64,000 nt of DNA from JACKCB01 sp964452775 (GCA_964452775.1 CAYVQP010000007.1:34363-98362), one strand, 5' to 3'; counted from the first letter of the stretch, positions 27,454 to 40,392 are shown. The notes: generated from the sequence alone by a model not told the origin. Numbers and translations: made by a program.

Positions 27454-29814
27454 GTGCAGTCTATGAAGATGCAACGGATAACCTTGAGCAACTCCCGCCG
27501 CGATGTCCTGGCTGTCGCGTTACTGGTTGGGGCGGCATTCATTTACTTCGCCGGGGCGTTCTGGCCCCAGGATGGCCGGCTGCTCTTCGGCTACGATGTT
27601 TTCCGCATGTTCTATCCCTTTGGGGACTTTGCCGGCGCGGCCTTTCGCGCCGGTCAGCTTCCCCTGTGGAACGCTTCGGTATTTCTGGGCTTTCCTCAAT
27701 ACGCTGAACCGCAGTTATCTACTTTCTATCCACTGACCTGGCCGTTGGCCTGGATGCCGGCGAGCTTTGCTTTTCCCTGGCAGTATGCGCTGCACTTCGC
27801 CTGGACCGCTGTGGGAGGGTACGTACTCGTGCGCCGGTTGGGCGGCCGGCCCTCGGGGGCTTTTCTGACCGGGATGACTCTCGCCTTTGCCCTGACGATG
27901 ACCGTGCGCCCCTTTGTCGGCCACCTGCCGCATGTCATGACCCTTTCCTGGATGCCCTGGATACTGGCCGCGGCCCACTGGGCGGTTGAGAAGCGGAGTT
28001 GGGCAGCCGCAGCGGTGGCCGGCGTTCCGCTAGGCATGGCCTTTTTAGTCGGTTACATCCCGTATCTGGTCCTGCTCGTTCCCGGCTTGTCGCTGTTCAT
28101 GCTCTGGCTAGGCTGGCTGGCCTGGCGGGAGGGTGATCGGCGCGGGGCCGCAAAGATCCTGAGTCAACTCATCGTGATCGGAGTAGTTGGGGCCATGTTG
28201 GCTGGGGCGCAACTGCTGCCCGCCGCTGAGTTCGCCCAACATTCCAACCGCGCGTCGGGCCGCTATGACTATCGCGACAATGAGCCGGTGTCGTACGCCT
28301 TCCTGTTGACCGCCCTGATGCCGGACCTGTTTGGCGCTCTGCAAGGGCCGGTAGCTCTGTGGGCGGAGAATCTCTCAATTGACTTCTACTCCGAGTGGGC
28401 GCTCTATGTAGGCATCCTGCCCTTGCTGTTGCTGCCGCTCGGCTGGCTGGTCCTGCGTAGTCGCGACCGTTTCTGGGTCTTGCTCGCTTTGCTGGGCATA
28501 TTGCTGGCCCTGGGTGACAAGGCCGAGATTAACCGGCTACTCTACGACTTCGTGCCGGGGATGAACGCCTTCCGTTTCGCCAGCCGGCCGATCTACTTCT
28601 TCACTCTGGGTGTTGCGGTAACCGCCGGCTTGACCTTCGACCGCTGGTTTGCCCTGCCGGCCGAACGACACGGCCGATACGCCGCGCGTCTGAAACAACT
28701 ACTTCTGGTCGTCGTGGCGGTAGGGGCTGCCTTGATAGTGATTGCCGCTGTCTATCACCTGTTGCTGGACAGCACGGAGCGAGCCGGCGCGACGATAGGA
28801 TTTGTCCGGCAGGGGATTCGGGCACTGCTGTTCATCTCTGCCGGTATGGCGCTGCTCATTTGGGGCCATGGCCGGCCCAAATGGGCAATTGCGTTACTCG
28901 CCCTGGCGCTGATCATGATTGACTTGTGGGGGCAGGGGCAGAAGTTCCTCACTTACGTCAGCGGCGAACCTTATCCGGAGTGGGCGGTCGTTGACAGCTT
29001 GCTGCCGGCGGAGCGTAGCGACTTTCGCGTACTGACTAAGGTGCTGGAGGAAAATGGCGGATATTTCTTCGGCCTGGAAAGCATCTATGGCTACGATGGC
29101 TTCACCCTGGAGAGCAGCGAGACATTGAATGACCTCGCCGTGTCGGATGCTCGCATCGTCCGGCTGCTCAGCGGGCGCTACCTGATCCACGGGCCGGGCT
29201 GGGATCTGCCCATTGTGGCGCCGGGCTGGGAGCCGGCTGTTGAGGAAGGCGAGATTGCTGTCTTCCAACGCTCTGACTTTGGTCCACGCGCATTTATGGT
29301 GCATGAATTGCTCGGGGCGACCGACGCGAATGAGGCCCTGAGCATCATGCAGCGACCGGAGCTGGACTTTACGCGCACGGCCGTGGTGCAAATGCTGCCC
29401 GGCACACAATGCGACCTCCAGCCGGCCGCCCTGCCCGATCGTGTCGAGATCGTATCGCGCGATGACCAGCAGGTAACGATTGCCGTTGATGCCCAGTCAA
29501 CCGGCTGGTTGGTGCTCAATGAGTTGGATTACCCCGGCTGGCAGGCCAGCATTGACGGGCAGCCGGCGACCATCCAGCCGACGAATTACGCGCTGCGCGG
29601 CGTGTGCGTGCCGGCTGGACGCCATGAGATCACCTTCGTCTTTGCCCCCCGGGTTGCGACATACGGCATTGCGCTTTCGTTTGTCGCGTTGGCAGTCGTG
29701 GTCGCGGCGCTGGTCGCGCTGGCGCAGCGGCGATGGGCATCCCGGCATGAGATGAGCGCGGTCCGAGCGGAAGAGACTTCGCCTGACACACGGTCGGCCC
29801 CAGGGAGTGCATGA
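27454..29814 (+). CDS. YfhO-family membrane glycosyltransferase-like protein (copy 4 of the cluster)
   Basis: A polytopic protein of 786 residues, closest in pattern to copy 1 at 17285: GYDVFRMFYPFGDF, WNASVFLGFPQYAEPQLS, MTVRPFVGHLPHVMTL, GDRRGAAKI, MPDLFGA, LLYDFVPGMNAFRFASRPIYFF, then YGYDGFTLESSETL, LSGRYLIHGPGW and the final LNELDYPGWQASIDGQ beta domain plus a last helix. All landmark blocks are intact. The start is either GTG 27454 (leaderless, 10 nt after a -10 element) or ATG 27463; neither has a ribosome binding site. It overlaps the next glycosyltransferase gene by four bases (ATGA). It is divergent from the YfhO-GT39 fusion, so both may share a control region around 27340-27450. 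Confidence 0.85.
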   Translation: MQSMKMQRITLSNSRRDVLAVALLVGAAFIYFAGAFWPQDGRLLFGYDVFRMFYPFGDFAGAAFRAGQLPLWNASVFLGFPQYAEPQLSTFYPLTWPLAWMPASFAFPWQYALHFAWTAVGGYVLVRRLGGRPSGAFLTGMTLAFALTMTVRPFVGHLPHVMTLSWMPWILAAAHWAVEKRSWAAAAVAGVPLGMAFLVGYIPYLVLLVPGLSLFMLWLGWLAWREGDRRGAAKILSQLIVIGVVGAMLAGAQLLPAAEFAQHSNRASGRYDYRDNEPVSYAFLLTALMPDLFGALQGPVALWAENLSIDFYSEWALYVGILPLLLLPLGWLVLRSRDRFWVLLALLGILLALGDKAEINRLLYDFVPGMNAFRFASRPIYFFTLGVAVTAGLTFDRWFALPAERHGRYAARLKQLLLVVVAVGAALIVIAAVYHLLLDSTERAGATIGFVRQGIRALLFISAGMALLIWGHGRPKWAIALLALALIMIDLWGQGQKFLTYVSGEPYPEWAVVDSLLPAERSDFRVLTKVLEENGGYFFGLESIYGYDGFTLESSETLNDLAVSDARIVRLLSGRYLIHGPGWDLPIVAPGWEPAVEEGEIAVFQRSDFGPRAFMVHELLGATDANEALSIMQRPELDFTRTAVVQMLPGTQCDLQPAALPDRVEIVSRDDQQVTIAVDAQSTGWLVLNELDYPGWQASIDGQPATIQPTNYALRGVCVPAGRHEITFVFAPRVATYGIALSFVALAVVVAALVALAQRRWASRHEMSAVRAEETSPDTRSAPGSA

Positions 29815-31019
29815 ATATGGCTCGCGCCTGGTTCTTTAACATCCCCCATCACGGTCACATCAATCCAACTCTCCCGCTGGTGCAGGAGCTGGTCGCCCGC
29901 GGAGACCAGGTGACATATTTTGCCGGCCAGCCCTTTGCCGAACGGATCACAGCAGTGGGAGCAGAGTTCCGCGACTATGGCGAGGTTGCTGCTTTTGACC
30001 AGTCTCGTCGGGTTGGGCACACCATCCAGCAGGGCAGTCTGGTGGCCGAGGCGACGCACGAACTGCTGCCGGCTGTCCTAGATTCCTTTGAAACTGAACG
30101 ACCGGACTACATTCTCTTTGATATGAGCGCCCCATGGGCGGGTATCGCCGGCCGCCAGTTTCAGGTGCCGACTGTAGTGGTCTTCCCCCATCTACCCTTC
30201 TACTGGCGCGTGGCTGCCAGCCACCGGCGGGTCTTTCGCAAGGTACTGAACAGCGTGCGCCCCGGCAAGGGATATTGGCGAGATCTACAGCGACAGACCG
30301 GCCGGATGGTGCGCGACCTGGGATTGCGCAATCCAAAGGACCTCAACGTTCTATCCAGCTCCGCGGAACTGAACATCGTCTTCACCTCCCGCTACTTTCA
30401 GCCGTTCGAAGAACGATTTGGCGAGTCATATCGCTTCATCGGCCCGGCGGTAGATCTCGAGCGCAAGGAACAGCACATTGCCATCAATCGCCTGCCTGGC
30501 CGGCCCTTGATCTATATCGCGGTTGGTACGGTCTATCAGGCCAGCCCGGCATTCTTCAAGGAGTGTTTGAAAGCCTTTGCCGGCGCTGAGTTCACGGTGA
30601 TTATGTCGGTCGGACGTGGGATTGATGTAGCTGACTTGCATCCTATCCCATCCAACTTTACCGTTGGGCACTATATGCCCCAGTTGCAAATCCTGCGCGA
30701 GGCCGATCTCTTCATCACGCACGGCGGAATGAACAGCATCAGCGAGGCGGTAATGCTCGAGACGCCGATGATCGTCACCCCTACTACCCTGGAGCAATCG
30801 GTCAACGCGCTTCGGGTCGAGCAGCTGCAGGCCGGCATCTTTATCGCTCCGGAGGACGCCAATGCCGTTAGGTTGTCGGCAGCGGCGCAGCGCATCCGGG
30901 AAGATGGCGCCTTTACCGGCGGTGTGAAACGCATCCGGCAATCGTTTGTCGAAGCCGGTGGCGTGAGGGCCGGAGCTAACGCCATTGACCATTTCAAGCA
31001 ACAGAACGGGCTGCTTTAG
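29811..31019 (+). CDS. GT1-family glycosyltransferase (MGT/UGT type)
   Basis: A 402-residue soluble GT-B enzyme of the macrolide-glycosyltransferase type, transferring a nucleotide-activated sugar to an acceptor. The N-terminal acceptor domain opens with ARAWFFNIPHHGHINPTLPLV, with the catalytic His in the HGHINP segment. The C-terminal donor domain carries THGGMNSISEAVMLETPMIV and then LEQSVNALRV, the signature region binding the sugar nucleotide, with the usual Pro and Glu/Gln positions. The start overlaps the stop of the YfhO gene (ATGA), so the two proteins are made together. The likely acceptor is a lipid or carotenoid-type molecule handled by the membrane partner, but this is inference. 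No terminator with a U-run is evident after it. Confidence 0.88.
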   Translation: MNMARAWFFNIPHHGHINPTLPLVQELVARGDQVTYFAGQPFAERITAVGAEFRDYGEVAAFDQSRRVGHTIQQGSLVAEATHELLPAVLDSFETERPDYILFDMSAPWAGIAGRQFQVPTVVVFPHLPFYWRVAASHRRVFRKVLNSVRPGKGYWRDLQRQTGRMVRDLGLRNPKDLNVLSSSAELNIVFTSRYFQPFEERFGESYRFIGPAVDLERKEQHIAINRLPGRPLIYIAVGTVYQASPAFFKECLKAFAGAEFTVIMSVGRGIDVADLHPIPSNFTVGHYMPQLQILREADLFITHGGMNSISEAVMLETPMIVTPTTLEQSVNALRVEQLQAGIFIAPEDANAVRLSAAAQRIREDGAFTGGVKRIRQSFVEAGGVRAGANAIDHFKQQNGLL

Positions 31020-31157
31020 CTCACTAAGAGCACGATAGTCCCGGCCTTCGGGGGCATGCGGTCCTGCACCACAAGTCCTTGACCATCCACTCCGCGATAA
31101 GGTTTGCTTAAGGTTTGGCTAGGCCGGCGTTAAGGACAGCGCCAGGGGCAAGCTGTA

Positions 31158-31166
31158 TGCTAGAAT
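31158..31166 (+). promoter_or_regulatory. Extended -10 promoter for the S41 protease gene
   Basis: TGCTAGAAT, leader of about 43 nt to the ATG at 31216, which has GGAG five bases upstream. This element argues against the upstream in-frame ATG at 31165, which would lie inside the promoter. Confidence 0.45.
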
Positions 31167-31215
31167 GAAGACATTCATATCTTCCGGCAGAGACCGGCAT
31201 TTCGACGGAGAACGC

Positions 31216-32454
31216 ATGAATCGGCTTGTTATCCTGGGCATCATTGTCATGAGCATTTTCCTGTTAATTTTCGGCGTCCTTACCGGCGTGGTCCTGGATC
31301 GGGCGCTCCTGGACACCGGTATCACGGCTGCCAGAGAAGACTCGGAGATGGATCGCCTCCACTCCCTCCTCGACGAAGCGCGGCAGACTATTGACCGGGA
31401 GTATGTCGATCGAGATGCAATTGACGACACAGAGCTGACCTATGGCGCAATTGGCGGTATGGTTGATGCGTTGGGCGACACCGGCCACAGTCGCTTCCTC
31501 AGCCCGGAAATGCTGGAGAGGCAGCACACACAAACGAGCGGCTCATTCGAGGGTATTGGCGCCTACGTCGAGAGTCGTAACGGTCTGACGGTTATCGTTG
31601 CCCCTATTGACAACTCTCCCGCCCAGGAAGCCGGGCTGCAGCCGGGGGATGCGATCATAGAGGTTGACGGCCAGGACGTCACCACGATGGATTTGCAGGA
31701 AGTGATAAGCCTGATCCTCGGCCCGGCCGGCACGGAAGTCACCTTGACCATCATGAGCCCTGACACCGGCGAGCTTCGCGAGGTGACCATTACCCGCGCA
31801 AGAGTGGAGTTGCAGAATGTCACCTGGGCCGCCGTGCCGGGAACCAACATCGGACACGTGCGTATTTCATCTTTCAGTCAAGGCGTGACGAGCGATCTCA
31901 TCGCGGCGCTGGAGGAGATACAGGCGCAGGGCCTGACTGGGGCCATCCTGGACTTGCGCAGCAATCCCGGCGGCCTGCTGGAGGAGGCGATTGGCGTGAC
32001 CAGCCAATTCATCTCTGAGGGCGACGTTTTGCTGCGCCAGAACGCTGAGGGTGAGGTGCATAACGTGCCCGCGAACTCCGGCGGCGTTGCCCTGGATATT
32101 CCTCTAGTTGTCCTGATTGATCGCGGCAGCGCCAGCGCCAGCGAGATCGTCTCCGGCGCATTGCAGGATGCCGGGCGGGCTACCCTGGTCGGCGAAACTA
32201 CCTTCGGCACCGGGACCGTGCTAAACGAATTTGGGCTATCTGACGGATCGGCGTTGCTCCTGGCCACCGAACAATGGTTGACTCCGAAGGGCCGTCTCAT
32301 CTGGCACCAGGGCATCGAACCGGACATTCTGGTAGAACTTGACCCGGCCGTCGCGCCCCTATTACCGTCAAACTACGGCGATCTGAGCGCGGAGGAAGTG
32401 ACCAATAGCGGAGATCTGCAGTTGCTGAAGGCACTCGAGATCTTGCGCCAGTAA
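31216..32454 (+). CDS. S41 family C-terminal processing protease, catalytic Lys replaced
   Basis: A 412-residue protein: an N-terminal membrane anchor (about 2-24), a helical cap (YGAIGGMVDALGDTGHSRF), a PDZ domain (about 110-190, SPAQEAGLQPGDAIIEVDGQ) and the S41 core (GHVRISSFSQG, LDLRSNPGGLLEEA, DRGSASASEIVSGALQDAGR). In E. coli Prc the dyad is Ser452 and Lys477, 25 residues apart. Here Ser307 is present, but the equivalent position 332 is Thr (FGTGTV instead of FGKGTV), and the supporting Gln position is Leu336. The protein may be inactive, regulatory, or belong to a subgroup with another base. The start at 31216 has GGAG five bases away. A long hairpin terminator follows 17 nt after the stop codon. 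Confidence 0.88.
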   Translation: MNRLVILGIIVMSIFLLIFGVLTGVVLDRALLDTGITAAREDSEMDRLHSLLDEARQTIDREYVDRDAIDDTELTYGAIGGMVDALGDTGHSRFLSPEMLERQHTQTSGSFEGIGAYVESRNGLTVIVAPIDNSPAQEAGLQPGDAIIEVDGQDVTTMDLQEVISLILGPAGTEVTLTIMSPDTGELREVTITRARVELQNVTWAAVPGTNIGHVRISSFSQGVTSDLIAALEEIQAQGLTGAILDLRSNPGGLLEEAIGVTSQFISEGDVLLRQNAEGEVHNVPANSGGVALDIPLVVLIDRGSASASEIVSGALQDAGRATLVGETTFGTGTVLNEFGLSDGSALLLATEQWLTPKGRLIWHQGIEPDILVELDPAVAPLLPSNYGDLSAEEVTNSGDLQLLKALEILRQ

Positions 32455-32470
32455 GCTACTCGCCTTTTGC

Positions 32471-32522
32471 GCGCCGGGCCGGCAACTGTTGCAGACGTAT
32501 GCGGCAGCTGCCGGCCCGGCGC
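32471..32522 (+). terminator. Long stem-loop terminator after the S41 protease gene
   Basis: A perfect 14-bp arm pair (GCGCCGGGCCGGCA with TGCCGGCCCGGCGC) extends inward through one mismatch and about 7 more pairs to a loop AGACGTAT. It is followed by GTTTCG. The rest of the 393-nt interval to the next gene holds only the promoter at 32755-32763. Confidence 0.7.
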
Positions 32523-32754
32523 AGTGTTTCGCCGGCCCGGAGCACCATTGTATTCGCGCCGTAGGGGCGCTGCCAACCTGGGAGCGCTCGCCACTGATGG
32601 GAAGCGCCTCACAGCTGCTGCCGGCAAGCTGCCGGAATCCGCTCAGGTGTAACCGCGCTCGGAGCCCGCGGCCGAAAATGGGGTGAGAAATCCACCGTCT
32701 CATTGTTGGCCTAATCACAAGCACTTTGCTAACATTTGGGCGCGTGTTCGATGC

Positions 32755-32763
32755 TGGTATAAC
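32755..32763 (+). promoter_or_regulatory. Extended -10 promoter for the LTD/nuclease gene
   Basis: TGGTATAAC, with a poor -35 (TTTGGG, 17 bp upstream). It gives a leader of about 80 nt before the ATG at 32848. Confidence 0.4.
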
Positions 32764-32847
32764 AGTCGTCGGCGAATCGTTCTAGACGGCAGGTTTGTTT
32801 TCCTGACCCTCGCGTTTTCCAGCCAGTATTGCAAAAGGAGAGATTTG

Positions 32848-35800
32848 ATGCCCCCCAGAAGACTTGGCGCCTTGTTGCTGCTCTTTGGATTCCTGTTCGC
32901 AGTGTCATCAATGGTAGGATCGCCGCCGCCGACATTGGCGCAATCTGCAACGCTGGTGGTCAATGAGATCGACTATGACCAGGCCGGCACGGATGCGGCT
33001 GAGTTCGTAGAGATCAAGAACATAAGTGCTGCGGCGATTGATCTCAATGGCTATACGCTGGAACTTGTGAACGGCTCCGGCGGTGGAGCGGCGATCTACG
33101 ACACAATTGCGTTGCCGGCAGTAAGCCTGGCAGCCGGCGACTACTTCGTCGTCTGTGCGAATGCGGCGACGGTGATAAATTGTGACCTTGACGACGGGCC
33201 GGACACGAACTTCATTCAGAACGGCGACCCTGACGCAGTGGCACTGCGGCTCAGCGGGGCCCTTGTTGATACGGTCAGCTATGATGGCGATACTTTAGCT
33301 CCCTACACTGAAGGCTCCGGCGTCGGTCTGACCGACACCGCGCTGGGTACGACGAGCATCTCCCGCTGCCCGGATGGCGTAGACAGCGACCAGAACAACC
33401 AGGACCTATCTGAACAGTTGAGCACGCCCGGCGCAGCGAACGACTGTCCAACGCCGGAGGTCATCCTGGTGATCAATGAGATCGACTATGACCAGCCCGA
33501 CACCGATGCAGCCGAGTTTGTTGAGATAAAGAATGCCGGCGCAGCGTCGGTCAATCTGGATGATTATTCTTTGGAGCTGGTTAACGGCACCGGGGGCGGC
33601 GCATCAGTATATGTAACGATTGACCTCCCGGCCGCAACTCTGGCCGCCGGCGAGTATTACGTGGTCTGTGCCGATGCCGCCAACGTCCCCAATTGCAACC
33701 TGGACAGTACGCCGGATACGAACTTCATCCAGAACGGTGCGCCTGATGCTGTTGCCCTGAAGCTTGCTGCTGACATCGTAGACACTGTAAGCTACGAAGG
33801 GGACACCGGCGCGCCTTACACCGAAGGCTCCGGCGCGGGCCTGGAAGATCCCGGTCTTACGGGGAATGATTTCCTGGGCATCTCGCGCTTCCCTGACGGC
33901 GTCGACTCCGACCAAAACAATGTGGACCTCAGCCTGCGCTGCATCACGCCCGGCGCGGAGAACAGCAGCGAGAATAGCGCGTGTAGCGACCCGAATACAG
34001 GCGAGCCGGAGCTGGTGATCAATGAAATTGATTATGACCAGGACGGCACCGACGCTGCGGAGTTTGTGGAGATCAAGAACAACGGCGCCGATGCAGTAGA
34101 CCTGGACGCCTACTCAGTGGTACTGGTCAACGGCTTTGACACGGCCATCTATGACACCATTGACCTGCCTGCCGTCAGTCTGGCAGCGGGTGATTACTAT
34201 GTCGTTTGCGCCAACGCGGCAACGGTGGCCAACTGCGATCTCGACGACGGGCCTGACACAAACTTCATGCAGAACGGTTCGCCCGATGCGGTCGCCATTG
34301 TGCTGGCCGGCGAGGTTGTAGACACGGTCAGCTATGAGGGAGATACCGGCGCGCCTTACACAGAAGGATCCGGCGTCGGTCTGGAAGATTCCACGGTGCT
34401 CGGCATCGGCATCGCTCGCTGCCCGGACGGCACGGATAGCGGCCAGAACAACCTGGACCTGTCACAAAGATCAATCACCCCTGGTGAAGCAAATGATTGC
34501 ATTGATGCCGTCACCGTGGCCATTTATGAGATTCAAGGGGCCGGCGACACCAGTCCCTACGTTGGGCAGTATGTGACTACTGCCGGCCTGGTTGTAGGCG
34601 ACTTCCAGGGCAGCGACGAGCTGAACGGCTTCTTCATTCAGGATCAGACCGGCGACGGCGACCCGGCAACGTCGGACGGCATCTTTGTGTACGATCCCGC
34701 CGGCGTGGGCGTCGCAGTGGGCGACGTGGTCGAAGTCACTGGGCTGGCAACCGAGTTCAACTCCCTGACCGAGATCAACAGCGTCAGCAGCCTCACAGTC
34801 ACCGGTTCCGGCAGCCTGCCGGCCCCTGCGCCGGTCACCCTGCCGGAGACCACCAACGGTGAACTGGAGCAATACGAAGGGATGTACGTGGAGATAACCG
34901 CCGCCTCTGAAATGGTCGTGGCGCAGAACTACTTCCTGGGTCGCTACGGGCAGATGACGCTCTCGGCCGGCGACCGTCTTTACCAGCCCACCAACCAGTT
35001 TGAACCGCTCAGTCCGGAGGCCATTGCCCTGGCGGAGGAAAACGCCCGCCGCATCCTCATCCTCGATGACGGGCAGGATATCAACGGACTGGGCGACAAT
35101 CCCAACCCGGTGCCTTACATCGGCCCGCCGCCTCCCGCAGTAATCCGGGCCGGCGATGAGGTCAGCAACTTGCTCGGCGTGCTCGACTACGGCCGGATCA
35201 ACTCCTCCAGCCCGCCGGCCCGCGACTACCGGCTACACCCGACAGTCGCACCTGTCTTCACGCCGGCCAACCTGCGCGCCGCTGCGCCAGATGAGGTCGG
35301 CGGCACATTGAAGGTTGCCAGCTTCAACGTGCTCAACTACTTTACGACGATAGATACCGGCGCATTCATTTGCGGTCCCGGCGGCGATCAGGAATGTCGG
35401 GGCGCTGATAGTGCATCAGAGTTCACTCGCCAGCAGGACAAGATCGTCGCCGCCATGATGAGCATTAATGCCGACATTCTTGGGCTGGTCGAGGTGGAGA
35501 ACAACGCCGCGGCCAATCCGTCCAATGACGGGACGGATCCGGTACTGGAGACGCTGGTGGCGGCTTTGAACGCGGCAATGGGGTCGAATACCTACGCGTT
35601 CATTGATGCCGGCGTAATCGGTACCGATGCCATCAAGGTGGCCTTCATCTACAAGCCGGCGACGGTCTCCCCGGTTGGCAGCTACGCAATTCTCGATTCC
35701 TCAGTAGACCCGACCTTCATCGACACGCGCAACAGGCCCGTCTTGGCTCAGACCTTTATGGAAAACTCCAGCGGTGAAGCCTTTACCCTGGCCGTCAACC

Positions 35801-36669
35801 ATCTGAAGTCCAAAGGTTCGTCCTGCGCGGACATTGGCGACCCGGATATCGGCGATGGACAGGGCAACTGTAATCTGACCCGCCTCAGCGCTGCGATTGC
35901 CCTGGTCAATTGGCTGGCGACCGACCCAACCGGCAGTGGAGACAGCGACTATCTGATCGTCGGCGATCTGAACTCCTATGCCATGGAGGATCCGATCCAG
36001 GCCATTCAGGATGCCGGCTATACCAATCTCATCTCCAGCTTCATGGGGGCAGTCGCCTACTCATACGTCTTCGACGGGCAGTCCGGCTACCTTGACCATG
36101 CACTTGCCAATCCGTCGCTGACCCCTAACGTAACTGGCGTGACTGACTGGCACATCAACTCTGACGAGCCGGCGGTCATTGATTACGACGAGGACTTCAA
36201 TCCTCCCGGCTACTACAGCGCCGATCCATATCGCGCTGCCGATCATGATCCGGTGATCATCGGTCTGCAACTTGCTTCGGCTTCATCTCCCGAATGCACC
36301 GCCGCCTACGCCAGTCCGGCGGTGTTGGTGAAATCCAACCACAAGTTCTATGAGATTCAGGTACTGGGTGTGACAGATCCGGATGGCGATCCCATCAGCA
36401 TTGTGATCGACAGCATCTTCCAGGATGAAGCCGTGGACGCGCCGGGTAGCGGCGCCACCGCCCCTGACGGTAAGGGAATTGGTCTTGCTATGGCCGGGGT
36501 TCGCTCGGAGCGCGTCAGTTGGGGCAATGGCCGGGTATATCACATCAGCTTTACGGCCAGCGACGACGACGGTAGTTGCACCGGCGTTGTGAAAGTTGAG
36601 GTGCGCCGTAACCGTCAGGTCCCGGCCATAGATGACGGGCCGTTGTATGACTCAACGGTAACCCCGTAA
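32848..36669 (+). CDS. ExeM/NucH-like extracellular nuclease with three lamin-tail domains
   Basis: A 1273-residue secreted protein. It has a signal peptide (1-33), three lamin-tail domains (LTD; starting at about residues 36, 207 and 389, each opening NEIDYDQ and containing TDAAEFVEIKN), and an OB-fold segment (about 555-660, VGQYVTTAGLVVGDFQ). An endonuclease/exonuclease/phosphatase core follows (about 817-1135): KVASFNVLNYF, a Glu at LVEVENN, VNHLKSKGS, GDLNSYAMEDP, and the terminal AADHDPVI His. A C-terminal beta domain of about 130 residues closes it. The order matches ExeM/NucH nucleases that degrade extracellular DNA for phosphate and nucleosides. There is no C-terminal membrane helix, so it is probably released. 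The ATG at 32848 has AAAGGAG seven bases upstream; the longer frame is rejected because the signal peptide begins here. Confidence 0.9.
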   Translation: MPPRRLGALLLLFGFLFAVSSMVGSPPPTLAQSATLVVNEIDYDQAGTDAAEFVEIKNISAAAIDLNGYTLELVNGSGGGAAIYDTIALPAVSLAAGDYFVVCANAATVINCDLDDGPDTNFIQNGDPDAVALRLSGALVDTVSYDGDTLAPYTEGSGVGLTDTALGTTSISRCPDGVDSDQNNQDLSEQLSTPGAANDCPTPEVILVINEIDYDQPDTDAAEFVEIKNAGAASVNLDDYSLELVNGTGGGASVYVTIDLPAATLAAGEYYVVCADAANVPNCNLDSTPDTNFIQNGAPDAVALKLAADIVDTVSYEGDTGAPYTEGSGAGLEDPGLTGNDFLGISRFPDGVDSDQNNVDLSLRCITPGAENSSENSACSDPNTGEPELVINEIDYDQDGTDAAEFVEIKNNGADAVDLDAYSVVLVNGFDTAIYDTIDLPAVSLAAGDYYVVCANAATVANCDLDDGPDTNFMQNGSPDAVAIVLAGEVVDTVSYEGDTGAPYTEGSGVGLEDSTVLGIGIARCPDGTDSGQNNLDLSQRSITPGEANDCIDAVTVAIYEIQGAGDTSPYVGQYVTTAGLVVGDFQGSDELNGFFIQDQTGDGDPATSDGIFVYDPAGVGVAVGDVVEVTGLATEFNSLTEINSVSSLTVTGSGSLPAPAPVTLPETTNGELEQYEGMYVEITAASEMVVAQNYFLGRYGQMTLSAGDRLYQPTNQFEPLSPEAIALAEENARRILILDDGQDINGLGDNPNPVPYIGPPPPAVIRAGDEVSNLLGVLDYGRINSSSPPARDYRLHPTVAPVFTPANLRAAAPDEVGGTLKVASFNVLNYFTTIDTGAFICGPGGDQECRGADSASEFTRQQDKIVAAMMSINADILGLVEVENNAAANPSNDGTDPVLETLVAALNAAMGSNTYAFIDAGVIGTDAIKVAFIYKPATVSPVGSYAILDSSVDPTFIDTRNRPVLAQTFMENSSGEAFTLAVNHLKSKGSSCADIGDPDIGDGQGNCNLTRLSAAIALVNWLATDPTGSGDSDYLIVGDLNSYAMEDPIQAIQDAGYTNLISSFMGAVAYSYVFDGQSGYLDHALANPSLTPNVTGVTDWHINSDEPAVIDYDEDFNPPGYYSADPYRAADHDPVIIGLQLASASSPECTAAYASPAVLVKSNHKFYEIQVLGVTDPDGDPISIVIDSIFQDEAVDAPGSGATAPDGKGIGLAMAGVRSERVSWGNGRVYHISFTASDDDGSCTGVVKVEVRRNRQVPAIDDGPLYDSTVTP
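32953..34497 (+). repeat. Three tandem lamin-tail domain repeats
   Basis: Units begin at 32953, 33466 and 34012 (spacing 513 and 546 nt, 171 and 182 codons). Each repeats the segments opening NEIDYDQ, then TDAAEFVEIKN, then YTEGSG and DGVDSDQNN or a near match. The similarity is protein-level and DNA has drifted, so this is an old internal duplication rather than an assembly artefact. Confidence 0.85.
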
Positions 36670-36700
36670 AGCGCGCCTTGTGGGCGCTGCGTCAGCGTAC

Positions 36701-36733
36701 GCGCCCGGCCGGCTCCGCTCACCGGCCGGGCGC
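36701..36733 (+). terminator. Perfect 12-bp stem-loop after the nuclease gene
   Basis: GCGCCCGGCCGG, loop of 9, CCGGCCGGGCGC, 31 nt after the stop codon. There is no U-run. The remainder of the 341-nt interval has a weak extended -10 (TGCTAGACT, about 36807) and the GGAGG site of the next gene; I see no further gene in it. Confidence 0.55.
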
Positions 36734-37010
36734 GCGCTCCACTAGATTGCCGGCCGTGGCGCTTCCTGAATACCGGGCGAGAATATGCACGATCCAGGCG
36801 TTAATGCTAGACTTAGCCGCGCTTCACGATCCCATTCATTGGAGGATATTGCCTATTGCATCTTGCTAAGAGCTTCGGGTGGCAGGCCGAGTTAGGGCCG
36901 AACTTGTGCGCGCAAGGTGCCTGTACGCTCGCAGGAAGGGCTTTGCTAAGAATGCGGGAAATGGTTGCAGGCCTGGGCGACTTACGTCTTGTACAGCATA
37001 TGGAGGAACA

Positions 37011-40370
<3,360 letters not shown>

Positions 40371-40392
40371 CGGTAGCTGAATCGGTACGACC

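Noticed and set aside
32953..34497. Tandem repeat considered as a mobile or CRISPR-like element
   Set aside because: Units are about 170-180 codons long, in frame, diverged at DNA level, and form lamin-tail domains of one protein.
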